Assembly (NCBI RefSeq): GCF_004138495.1
Contig: NZ_ML142869.1
Coordinates: 112,947-122,710, forward strand
Source of the DNA: Phytoactinopolyspora endophytica
GTDB taxonomy: Bacteria; Actinomycetota; Actinomycetes; Jiangellales; Jiangellaceae
Length of the DNA stretch: 9,764 nucleotides
Reading direction: 5' to 3'
In this document: piece after piece, positions 1-4,919 of the stretch
Numbering within the stretch: the first letter of the stretch is position 1
How the letters are laid out: each line of letters begins with the position of its first letter
The notes under the pieces: model-generated
The model's database searches: none
What the model saw: the letters and a program-made list of their open reading frames with translations, nothing else
What the model was told of the DNA's origin: nothing
Made by a program: the position numbers and the translations under genes

Positions 1-302
1 CCACACGTCTTGGTGGCCTGGGCGGCGGCCTGGACCTGGGCGCGGGTGACCCGCGCGTCGTAACCGGTCTGACGCGTGAGTACCGCGACGGTGGCCGCAC
101 AGATATCGGCGCAGTCCAGGTTATCCCGGATGCACCGGGTCAGCCGGGGCAGCGCGTCCGCTTCTTCGGACAGGCACGCGTCCGCGCACGCCGAGCACGC
201 CTGAGCACACGCGCCCAGGGCATCGATCACCTCCGCGAGCTGGCCGCGATCGAGGTTGATGTCGGCTGGGTAGGCATCGATCATCTGCCGGGTGTAGGTC
301 AT
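1..302 (-). CDS. Four-helix bundle copper-binding protein, Cys-rich (C-terminus cut by window edge)
   Basis: The first 100 residues are visible and the gene runs off the left end. Regularly spaced cysteines line what should be amphipathic helices: C32-x3-C36-x2-C39-x3-C43, then C57-x6-C64-x3-C68, and C100 at the edge opening the next helix. This is the pattern of the small DUF326 / four-helix-bundle proteins that hold Cu(I) by cysteine thiolates inside the bundle. No signal peptide is seen, so a cytosolic copper buffer or store is the likely role (inference from family). Two ATGs are adjacent (305 and 302). The GGAGG at 308-312 sits 5 bases from the ATG at 302 but only 2 from the one at 305, so 302 is preferred. 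The next gene upstream on the same strand encodes a small membrane protein, separated by a hairpin, so they are probably separate transcripts. Confidence 0.85.
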   Translation of the reverse strand, partial: MTYTRQMIDAYPADINLDRGQLAEVIDALGACAQACSACADACLSEEADALPRLTRCIRDNLDCADICAATVAVLTRQTGYDARVTRAQVQAAAQATKTC

Positions 303-360
303 CATTACCTCCTCGTGGATGTGTCTCCGTGGCCGTTCGGCACACGGGATCCGGCGGGAG

Positions 361-388
361 ACCCGAGCACGGCAGCGTGCATCCGGGT
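361..388 (-). terminator. Hairpin downstream of the small membrane protein gene
   Basis: ACCCG (361-365) pairs with CGGGT (384-388), and GCACG (367-371) pairs with CGTGC (376-380), closing a four-base GCAG loop with a small internal bulge. The hairpin lies 7 bases past the stop codon of the minus-strand gene at 395-583 and before the copper-binding protein gene. There is no T-tract on either side, as is common for actinobacterial terminators. A terminator is an inference from position and structure. Confidence 0.5.
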
Positions 389-394
389 TCCGGC

Positions 395-583
395 CTATGG
401 CGGCGGGCCAGGCCCTTCGGACGTGTCCTTGGTGTTACCGCGTTGTCCCATCCAGCCGGCCACGGCACTCGCAAGCAGAACGACGACAGCGATGATCAAC
501 ATCCATCGCACGGCCTCGATGGCGAGACCGAATCCGCCGATGAGCAGTGCCAGCAGCAAGAGCAGCAGAGCGATACGCAACAT
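395..583 (-). CDS. Small hydrophobic membrane protein (62 aa)
   Basis: This 62-residue protein has two hydrophobic segments, about residues 4-22 (a Leu-rich run followed by IGGFGLAIE) and 27-45 (WMLIIAVVVLLASAVAGWM), and then a polar Gly/Pro-rich tail. It resembles the short 'hydrophobic protein' family common in actinobacteria, for which I know no assigned function. The start at 583 is chosen because GGAGGAG ends two bases before the ATG; the open frame continues upstream to 691 but has no such ribosome site and the extension is not hydrophobic. A perfect 8+8 palindrome (595-614) lies just upstream of the ribosome binding site and may control it. A hairpin at 361-388 follows the stop. Function unknown; membrane location is well supported. 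Confidence 0.75.
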   Translation of the reverse strand: MLRIALLLLLLALLIGGFGLAIEAVRWMLIIAVVVLLASAVAGWMGQRGNTKDTSEGPGPPP

Positions 584-594
584 CTCTCCTCCAG

Positions 595-614
595 ATTCAC
601 TCCGTTGAGTGAAT
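595..614. promoter_or_regulatory. Perfect palindrome, candidate operator
   Basis: ATTCACTC (595-602) and GAGTGAAT (607-614) are exact inverted copies separated by CGTT. The AT-rich arms stand out from the surrounding GC-rich DNA, and the size and form (about 20 bp with two half-sites) resemble TetR/AcrR-family operators. It lies about three bases upstream of the GGAGGAG ribosome site of the minus-strand membrane protein gene, and 144 bases upstream of the aidB-like start. As RNA it would form an 8-bp hairpin in the 5' leader of the membrane protein gene. No regulator gene is in the window. Confidence 0.5.
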
Positions 615-745
615 GACTCCCCTGCGTGTACCCACCTGAGGACGTTCGACGCTCGCTCCGGTACCACGGGGACTCGCCGATCGCCGACCACGCTCGACGG
701 GGCTCGATTGCGGCGTCGCGGCTTTCAGATGGGTTCGGCTGCGTC

Positions 746-751
746 TACGGT
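746..751 (+). promoter_or_regulatory. -10 box TACGGT placed for a leaderless aidB-like mRNA
   Basis: TACGGT fits the actinobacterial TANNNT -10 pattern and ends 6 bases before the GTG at 758, so transcription would begin at or next to the start codon. No Shine-Dalgarno sequence precedes this GTG. No convincing -35 box is seen (TTTCAG at 723-728 is weak). Confidence 0.4.
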
Positions 752-757
752 GGTGGT

Positions 758-2467
758 GTGAGCTCCACCCACGAGGTGACGAACCAGCCACCGCCGCTGA
801 CCGGCTACGACGTGTTCGGCGCGGACGCCGCCCTGGTCGAAGCTGTGCGGCGCCACCACGGTACGACAGAGCTGGACAGGTGCCATGAGCTCGGCATACT
901 GGCCGGATCGCCCGAGGCGCAGCAATGGGCACGGGAGGCAGATGCGCACTCTCCCGTCCTACGCACCCACGACCGCTACGGACATCGCGTCGACGAGGTC
1001 CAGTTCCATCCGTCCTGGCACCGGCTCATGGAGCAGGCGGTGCGGCATAGCCTCCACGCGGTCCCCGCGCATGCCGGCGCCGACGGCGGGAACGGCGCGA
1101 CTGGCGCGGGTGGCGCCGATTCAACAGGGACATCAGCGGGCGGGGGCACCCATGTCGGCCGTGCCGCGGGGTTCCTCGTCTGGAGCCAGGTCGAGGCGGC
1201 CCACATGTGCCCGATCTCCATGACCTACGCGGCGGTGCCAGCGCTGCGCACAGACCCGGAGATCGCCGCGGTCTGGGAGCCACGCCTCACCTCGGCCGCA
1301 TACGACTTCGGCCTCCGACCAGCGCGGGAGAAGGCCGGCGCGCTGGCAGGGATGGCGATGACCGAGAAGCAGGGCGGCTCGGACGTCCGCGCCAATACGA
1401 CGACCGCCACCCGGTCGGGCGGTGGCTGGTACCGGTTGACGGGCCACAAATGGTTCTGCTCGGCGCCGATGAACGACGTCTTCCTCATGCTGGCGCACGC
1501 TCCCGGTGGCCTGAGCTGCTTCGTCGTTCCCCGGGTCCTCGACGACGGCACTCTCAACGCCATCATGCTGCAGCGGCTGAAGGACAAGCTCGGCAACCGC
1601 GCCAACGCCTCCGCCGAGATCGAGCTCTCAGGGACCTGGGGCCGGCTGCTCGGTGACGAGGGCCGCGGGGTCGCCACCATCATCGAGATGGTCGCGGCCA
1701 CCCGCTTAGACTGCACGCTCGGCTCTGCCGCTCTGATGCGCCGTGCCGTCGCGGAGGCGGGCTGGCATGCGGCGCACCGCACGGCATTCGGAACCAAACT
1801 CGATGACGCCCCGCTGATGCAGGCCGTGCTCGCCGACTTGGCCGTCGAGTCCGAGGCCGCGACGACGCTCGGCATCCGCCTGGCGGCATGTGTGGACCGC
1901 GCTGACGACCCGCACGAGCAGGCGCTTCGGCGCATCGGGCTGCCGTTGGCGAAGTTCTGGATCTGCAAGCGCACTCCCCATGTCGTCACGGAGGCTCTGG
2001 AGTGCCTCGGTGGGAACGGCTACGTCGAGGAGAGCGGAATGCCCCGGCTGTATCGGGAAGCCCCGCTGAACTCCATCTGGGAAGGTGCGGGCAACATCCA
2101 GGCACTCGACCTGTTACGCGTCCTCAGCCGTGAGCCAGAGGCGCTGGACGCCTGGCGGGCCGAAGTGGACGTCGCCGACGACGCCGGCGCCACCAACGCC
2201 AACCTCCTGCGCTCCGCCGTCGCCGACACGGAGACCCTGCTGCGCAGCGCGGCAACCGATACCGACACGGCGATGCGTCTGGCACGGGTGCTGGCGGCAC
2301 GGATGGCCGCGCTGCTGCAGGCCTCTCTGCTGGTGCGGCACGCGCCGTCCGCTGTCACCGATGCGTTCTGCGCCACGCGGCTGGACGGGACGCATGGCGT
2401 CTACGGCCTGCTGCCACCCGCCGCCGACACCCGCACCGTCATCGACCGCGCGACGCCGAGCCGCTGA
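758..2467 (+). CDS. aidB: AidB-family acyl-CoA dehydrogenase-like flavoprotein
   Basis: With the GTG start at 758 the protein has 569 residues (E. coli AidB has about 541). It follows AidB closely: MTEKQGGSDV (201-210), GHKWFCSAP (229-237), GGLSCFVVPR (250-259), RLKDKLGNRANAS (273-285), TR-DCTLGSA (315-324), ECLGGNGY (415-422) and PRLYREAPLNSIWEGAGNI (429-447). The Glu of IWEG (442) lies where acyl-CoA dehydrogenases carry the catalytic base in YEGT. AidB binds FAD and DNA and is linked to alkylation stress in E. coli; its true substrate is unsettled. Odd points are a Gly/Ala/Thr-rich insertion (about 107-134) and a C-terminal region (500-569) that is not clearly basic. The frame is open back to an ATG at 626, but those 44 residues look unlike AidB, while the GTG has a well-placed -10 box. 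A short Cys-rich gene follows after 13 bases, probably co-transcribed. Confidence 0.88.
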   Translation: MSSTHEVTNQPPPLTGYDVFGADAALVEAVRRHHGTTELDRCHELGILAGSPEAQQWAREADAHSPVLRTHDRYGHRVDEVQFHPSWHRLMEQAVRHSLHAVPAHAGADGGNGATGAGGADSTGTSAGGGTHVGRAAGFLVWSQVEAAHMCPISMTYAAVPALRTDPEIAAVWEPRLTSAAYDFGLRPAREKAGALAGMAMTEKQGGSDVRANTTTATRSGGGWYRLTGHKWFCSAPMNDVFLMLAHAPGGLSCFVVPRVLDDGTLNAIMLQRLKDKLGNRANASAEIELSGTWGRLLGDEGRGVATIIEMVAATRLDCTLGSAALMRRAVAEAGWHAAHRTAFGTKLDDAPLMQAVLADLAVESEAATTLGIRLAACVDRADDPHEQALRRIGLPLAKFWICKRTPHVVTEALECLGGNGYVEESGMPRLYREAPLNSIWEGAGNIQALDLLRVLSREPEALDAWRAEVDVADDAGATNANLLRSAVADTETLLRSAATDTDTAMRLARVLAARMAALLQASLLVRHAPSAVTDAFCATRLDGTHGVYGLLPPAADTRTVIDRATPSR

Positions 2468-2480
2468 AGGTGACTCGACG

Positions 2481-2615
2481 ATGATCTGTACGGCGTGCCG
2501 CGACGGACACCACGAGGACTGCCCCGCCCGGACGAAGGGTCGCTCATGGTGCGACTGCCAGCACTATGACGCCGACCGGCCATCGGAGCCGGCGACCGGA
2601 CACGCCTCCGAGTAA
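2481..2615 (+). CDS. Small Cys-rich protein (44 aa), probable metal binder
   Basis: The protein begins MICTACRDGHHEDCP and continues to WCDCQH, with cysteines at 3, 6, 14, 24 and 26 and histidines at 10, 11 and 28, then a polar tail rich in Pro, Glu and Ala. I recognise the opening as a recurrent short actinobacterial protein type (CxxCRDGxHxxCP...WCDCQH) with no known function; zinc binding is inferred from the Cys/His spacing. A GAAGG at 2466-2470, ten bases upstream of the ATG, is a reasonable ribosome site. It lies 13 bases after the aidB-like gene on the same strand, suggesting one transcript. Its stop codon is only 3 bases from the stop of the convergent AAA+ ATPase gene, leaving no room for a terminator between them. 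Confidence 0.72.
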   Translation: MICTACRDGHHEDCPARTKGRSWCDCQHYDADRPSEPATGHASE

Positions 2616-2618
2616 CCG

Positions 2619-4064
2619 CTAGCCGCGCGCCTGGTCACCGCCCCCGGTCGCCTCGCTCGCACCGAGCAGGTTCCGGGTCAGGGCGCCACCGTCCACGACG
2701 AGCTCGCGAAGGGCATCGGCGACGTGAGCGTCGGTGACGGTCAGCGGGTCGCCGCCATCGTCGTCGGCCGCCAGCAGCGCCGCCTTGCGGAGCAGCTCCT
2801 TGATGAACGACGCGCTCACGCCCTCCGTGCGAGCGATGGCCGTCTTCCGGTCCCCCAGCTCGAGTTGCAGGCCATGCCCGTACAGATCGAACAGCCGCCG
2901 GCGACAGGATTCGTCCGGTAATGGCACATGCACCGCAAGGTCGATCCGGCCCGGCCGAGCCGCGAGAGCGGGCTCGAGCAGATCGGCCCGGTTCGTGGTC
3001 AGCAGGAAGATCACGTCGGCGTCGTCGGCCAGTCCGTCCATCTCGTTCAGCAGCTCGAACAACACCGGTCCGCAGGCGCCCTCATGGGTGCGCTCCTCGG
3101 CGACCAGGTCGACATCTTCCAGGACCACCAGCGCCGGCTGCAGCATCCGGGCCATCGCACACGCCTGCGGGATCAATCCTTGTGTCCGCCCGGTCAGCAG
3201 CAACGTGGTCCGATCGCGCATCTGAGTGATCAGGTACATCGCCGACAACGTCTTGCCGGTCCCCGGCGGGCCGTGTAGCAACAGCCCGCGCTTGAGGTGC
3301 TGGCCAGCCGCCCTGAGCCGTGCTCGCTGCCGCGCGACTCCGATAGTGTGCCGTTCGACGCGCGCCAGTGTCTCGTCCGGCAGGATCACGTCGTCGCGCG
3401 AGACGTCCGGGAGCCGCTGGAACTGAACCGACACTGCCTCCCCCGGGTTTCTTCCGGCCGATAGTGCCACGATCCGGCCCCGGTACACGCTGTGCTCGCG
3501 CACGAGCGTGCGCAGCTCGGCCAGGACGGCCTCGCCCACCTCCCGCGTGCCGGCCATGACCTCGACCACGACCTGTGGCCGGACGCCTTGGAAGCCGGGC
3601 CCGCGGACCAGCATCGCCACCCGGCGCCCGCCCTCACGCAGCAAGAACAGGCCGGTCTGCACGCAGCTGATGGTCTGATCCTGGTCGAGTGTGACGGTGG
3701 TGTATTCAACCGGCCCGACCTTCGGCCCTCCGGAGCCGAAAGCTCCTGCGTTCGTGGGCGTGACGAGCTCGCCGAACCCGATCCCGAGCATCCGGGTCAT
3801 GCTGGAGCCGATGCCCAGCAGGTCGACCTCGCAACCTTCCCGGCCGGTGATCACGTCAAGCGCGACCTGCACATTGGGGTGGTCGGAGGCCTCGAAGGCC
3901 TGTCCGACGATGGGCAGCGTCGCAGGCTCCGATTCGAAGTGGCTGCGCAGAAGCTGCGAGAACACCGGTTCGGGCTCGTCCGCGGTCTGGACGGCCTGCT
4001 CCAGAAAGCCCTTGAACGCTGTCCCGAAATCCGCGGCGGACATGCCATCGTGATCATCAGCCAT
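2619..4064 (-). CDS. AAA+ ATPase, single ATPase domain with uncharacterised N-terminal region (481 aa)
   Basis: The C-terminal half is a classical AAA module: Walker A GPPGTGKT (265-272), Walker B LVVLEDVD (312-319), sensor-1 TTN (356-358) and the second region of homology EPALAARPGRID with paired arginines at 370 and 373. An alpha-helical lid with VSASFIKELLRKAAL follows. Residues 1-230 form a large N-terminal domain I do not recognise; there is no FtsH-like membrane segment, protease domain or zinc site, so it is not FtsH. Related actinobacterial proteins are annotated only as ATP-binding AAA proteins, perhaps remodelling or chaperone-like (inference). The ATG at 4064 has a TACGTT -10 box ending 6 bases upstream and fits a leaderless mRNA; an ATG at 4043 (Met8) is an alternative. 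The lipoprotein gene lies upstream on the same strand behind a hairpin. Confidence 0.85.
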   Translation of the reverse strand: MADDHDGMSAADFGTAFKGFLEQAVQTADEPEPVFSQLLRSHFESEPATLPIVGQAFEASDHPNVQVALDVITGREGCEVDLLGIGSSMTRMLGIGFGELVTPTNAGAFGSGGPKVGPVEYTTVTLDQDQTISCVQTGLFLLREGGRRVAMLVRGPGFQGVRPQVVVEVMAGTREVGEAVLAELRTLVREHSVYRGRIVALSAGRNPGEAVSVQFQRLPDVSRDDVILPDETLARVERHTIGVARQRARLRAAGQHLKRGLLLHGPPGTGKTLSAMYLITQMRDRTTLLLTGRTQGLIPQACAMARMLQPALVVLEDVDLVAEERTHEGACGPVLFELLNEMDGLADDADVIFLLTTNRADLLEPALAARPGRIDLAVHVPLPDESCRRRLFDLYGHGLQLELGDRKTAIARTEGVSASFIKELLRKAALLAADDDGGDPLTVTDAHVADALRELVVDGGALTRNLLGASEATGGGDQARG

Positions 4065-4070
4065 CCACCC

Positions 4071-4076
4071 AACGTA
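4071..4076 (-). promoter_or_regulatory. -10 box TACGTT placed for a leaderless AAA+ ATPase mRNA
   Basis: Read on the minus strand, TACGTT matches TANNNT and is followed by GGGTGG (6 bases) and the ATG at 4064. GGGTGG touches the ATG and is too close to serve as a Shine-Dalgarno, which favours initiation of transcription at the start codon. No -35 box is evident. Confidence 0.4.
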
Positions 4077-4109
4077 CGGGCAGGAGCGCGGCCATACCAG
4101 GGGCCCGTG

Positions 4110-4140
4110 ACGGTAGGCGCCTGGCGAGCGCGGCGCCCGT
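4110..4140 (-). terminator. Hairpin downstream of the lipoprotein gene
   Basis: GGCGCC at 4116-4121 and GGCGCC at 4132-4137 form a 6-bp GC stem with a 10-base loop, extended by ACG (4110-4112) pairing with CGT (4138-4140) after a three-base bulge. It begins 5 bases past the lipoprotein stop codon on the minus strand and before the AAA+ ATPase gene. There is no T-tract, so termination is inferred from position and GC content. Confidence 0.45.
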
Positions 4141-4145
4141 TGAGA

Positions 4146-4532
4146 TCAGAGGCTGACGGAACAGTCCGGAACCTCTTGCGAATCCACCACCGTGCGGCCT
4201 TCTACCGCGATGGTCACCGTCCCGGAGCAGCCGGAGCTGGACAGCGTCCCGTCGAACGTCGCCGTCGCATCCTGGCCGTCGACCGTCATGGCGGCGCAGT
4301 CCGCCGTGCCGGCGAGCGTGGTGCCGTCCTGAGACAGGTCCGTCGAGCAGTCCGGGTCACCGTCGAGCTCGATGCCCGCATCGGCGAGCTGCTCCCGGAT
4401 GCCCTGTTCCAGGGCATTGGACGCTACGGAGTTCGCGCGGTCGGTGATGCCGTCGGAGATCGTGTCCGAGATCTCCGAACATGCCGTGACGGCGAGCATG
4501 GGGACGACGAGCAGGAGAGGAAGTGTGCGCAC
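4146..4532 (-). CDS. Secreted lipoprotein of unknown function (128 aa)
   Basis: The N-terminus MRTLPLLLVVPMLAVTAC is a short lipoprotein signal peptide with lipobox VTAC, giving Cys18 as the lipidated residue, so the mature protein should be anchored on the outer face of the membrane. The mature part has four further cysteines (62, 79, 102, 124), likely forming two disulfides, and an acidic, Thr/Ser/Gly-rich beta-type sequence. It resembles small DUF4333-like actinobacterial lipoproteins, but I am not sure of the family. The start is GTG at 4532: no upstream in-frame start exists nearby, and a TATCAT -10 box ends 7 bases before it, fitting a leaderless mRNA. A hairpin at 4110-4140 follows the stop. 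Confidence 0.75.
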   Translation of the reverse strand: MRTLPLLLVVPMLAVTACSEISDTISDGITDRANSVASNALEQGIREQLADAGIELDGDPDCSTDLSQDGTTLAGTADCAAMTVDGQDATATFDGTLSSSGCSGTVTIAVEGRTVVDSQEVPDCSVSL

Positions 4533-4539
4533 CCGGTGG

Positions 4540-4545
4540 ATGATA
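4540..4545 (-). promoter_or_regulatory. -10 box TATCAT placed for a leaderless lipoprotein mRNA
   Basis: TATCAT on the minus strand fits TANNNT closely and is separated by 7 bases from the GTG at 4532. The intervening bases contain no Shine-Dalgarno sequence. A GGAAC lies near the -35 position on the minus strand and could suggest an ECF-type sigma site, but this is weak. Confidence 0.45.
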
Positions 4546-4565
4546 GTCGATCTTGCCGAATGTTC

Positions 4566-4643
4566 CTTATGCCGGATGTCTTACCGGCTACGTCATGATG
4601 TCCGCCAGCTGGGGGCATAAGCTGGCCTCAGAAGATGCATAAG
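4566..4643. promoter_or_regulatory. Cluster of GCATAAG repeats and small palindromes between divergent genes
   Basis: CTTATGCC (4566-4573) is an exact inverted copy of GGCATAAG (4614-4621), and TGCATAAG (4636-4643) is a third, 7/8 copy in direct orientation 22 bases further, about two helical turns. GCCGG/CCGGC (4571-4575/4584-4588) and GCCAGCT/AGCTGGC (4604-4610/4620-4626) form perfect inverted repeats overlapping these sites. The cluster sits upstream of both the lipoprotein gene and the sulfur leader peptide, so regulator binding is plausible, but no regulator is identified. Confidence 0.35.
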
Positions 4644-4687
4644 TGCCGTCAACATTTGAGACGGTCGTCCAGATTGCGGACAACGGG

Positions 4688-4716
4688 TCGAGATCCGATC
4701 GCGGTCGTGCGAGTAT
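4688..4716 (+). promoter_or_regulatory. Weak candidate promoter for the sulfur operon leader
   Basis: TCGAGA (4688-4693, four matches to TTGACA), a 17-base spacer and GAGTAT (4711-4716) precede the ATG at 4724 by 7 bases, the same spacing seen at other apparently leaderless starts in this window. The -10 deviates from TANNNT at its first base, so this is tentative. Confidence 0.28.
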
Positions 4717-4723
4717 GGCGGAC

Positions 4724-4810
4724 ATGTTGAACGCGTCGATCCTCTACCTCGTGGTCCGCCGCCACGTGGACTACCGGCGCGTCTCCAGCATGATGTGTCT
4801 GACCAGCTGA
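4724..4810 (+). CDS. Putative regulatory leader peptide upstream of nirA (28 aa)
   Basis: The short frame from the ATG at 4724 (or 4715, in frame, adding three residues) contains VVRRHVDYRRVSSMMCLTS before its TGA. The RRHVD core, a spaced Arg, Ser-Ser and a near-terminal Cys match the 'putative leader peptide' type that often precedes sulfur assimilation and cysteine genes in Streptomyces and relatives. Such peptides are thought to act by ribosome stalling when cysteine (here Cys25) is scarce, which changes downstream RNA folding; in this window that is an inference. It ends 109 bases before nirA, and a GC hairpin (4815-4837) begins 4 bases after the stop codon. The 4724 start is preferred for its spacing to a possible -10 box; no clear Shine-Dalgarno exists for either ATG. 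Confidence 0.75.
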   Translation: MLNASILYLVVRRHVDYRRVSSMMCLTS

Positions 4811-4814
4811 CCGC

Positions 4815-4909
4815 CGCCCGTTGATCGATTCCGGGCGCTCGGACGTGTCGGCTTATAGGTCACCGTCGATCTGACCCGCGCGAACGTGCGTCCCCGACTC
4901 GCGAGGACG
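4815..4909 (+). promoter_or_regulatory. Possible attenuator / ribosome-site sequestering leader before nirA
   Basis: CGCCCG (4815-4820) pairs with CGGGCG (4832-4837) in an 11-base-loop hairpin right after the leader peptide stop. Further on, CGTCC (4889-4893) can pair either with GGACG at 4841-4845 or with GGACG at 4905-4909, the latter overlapping GAGGA, the only plausible Shine-Dalgarno of nirA. Mutually exclusive folds of this kind fit attenuation coupled to the leader peptide. The stems are short and such matches arise easily in GC-rich DNA, so this is a hypothesis. Confidence 0.35.
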
Positions 4910-4919
4910 AGATTTCCTT

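Noticed and set aside
626..757. N-terminal extension of the aidB-like gene from the ATG at 626
   Set aside because: The 44 extra residues do not resemble AidB, lack a ribosome site, and contain low-complexity Arg/Ser-rich sequence; the GTG at 758 begins shortly before family-like sequence and has a well-placed -10 box.
3492..4598. Long plus-strand open frame (368 codons) opposite the AAA+ ATPase and lipoprotein genes
   Set aside because: It lies antisense to two well-supported genes, is rich in Arg, Gly and His as expected for a GC-rich shadow frame, and shows no recognisable domain.
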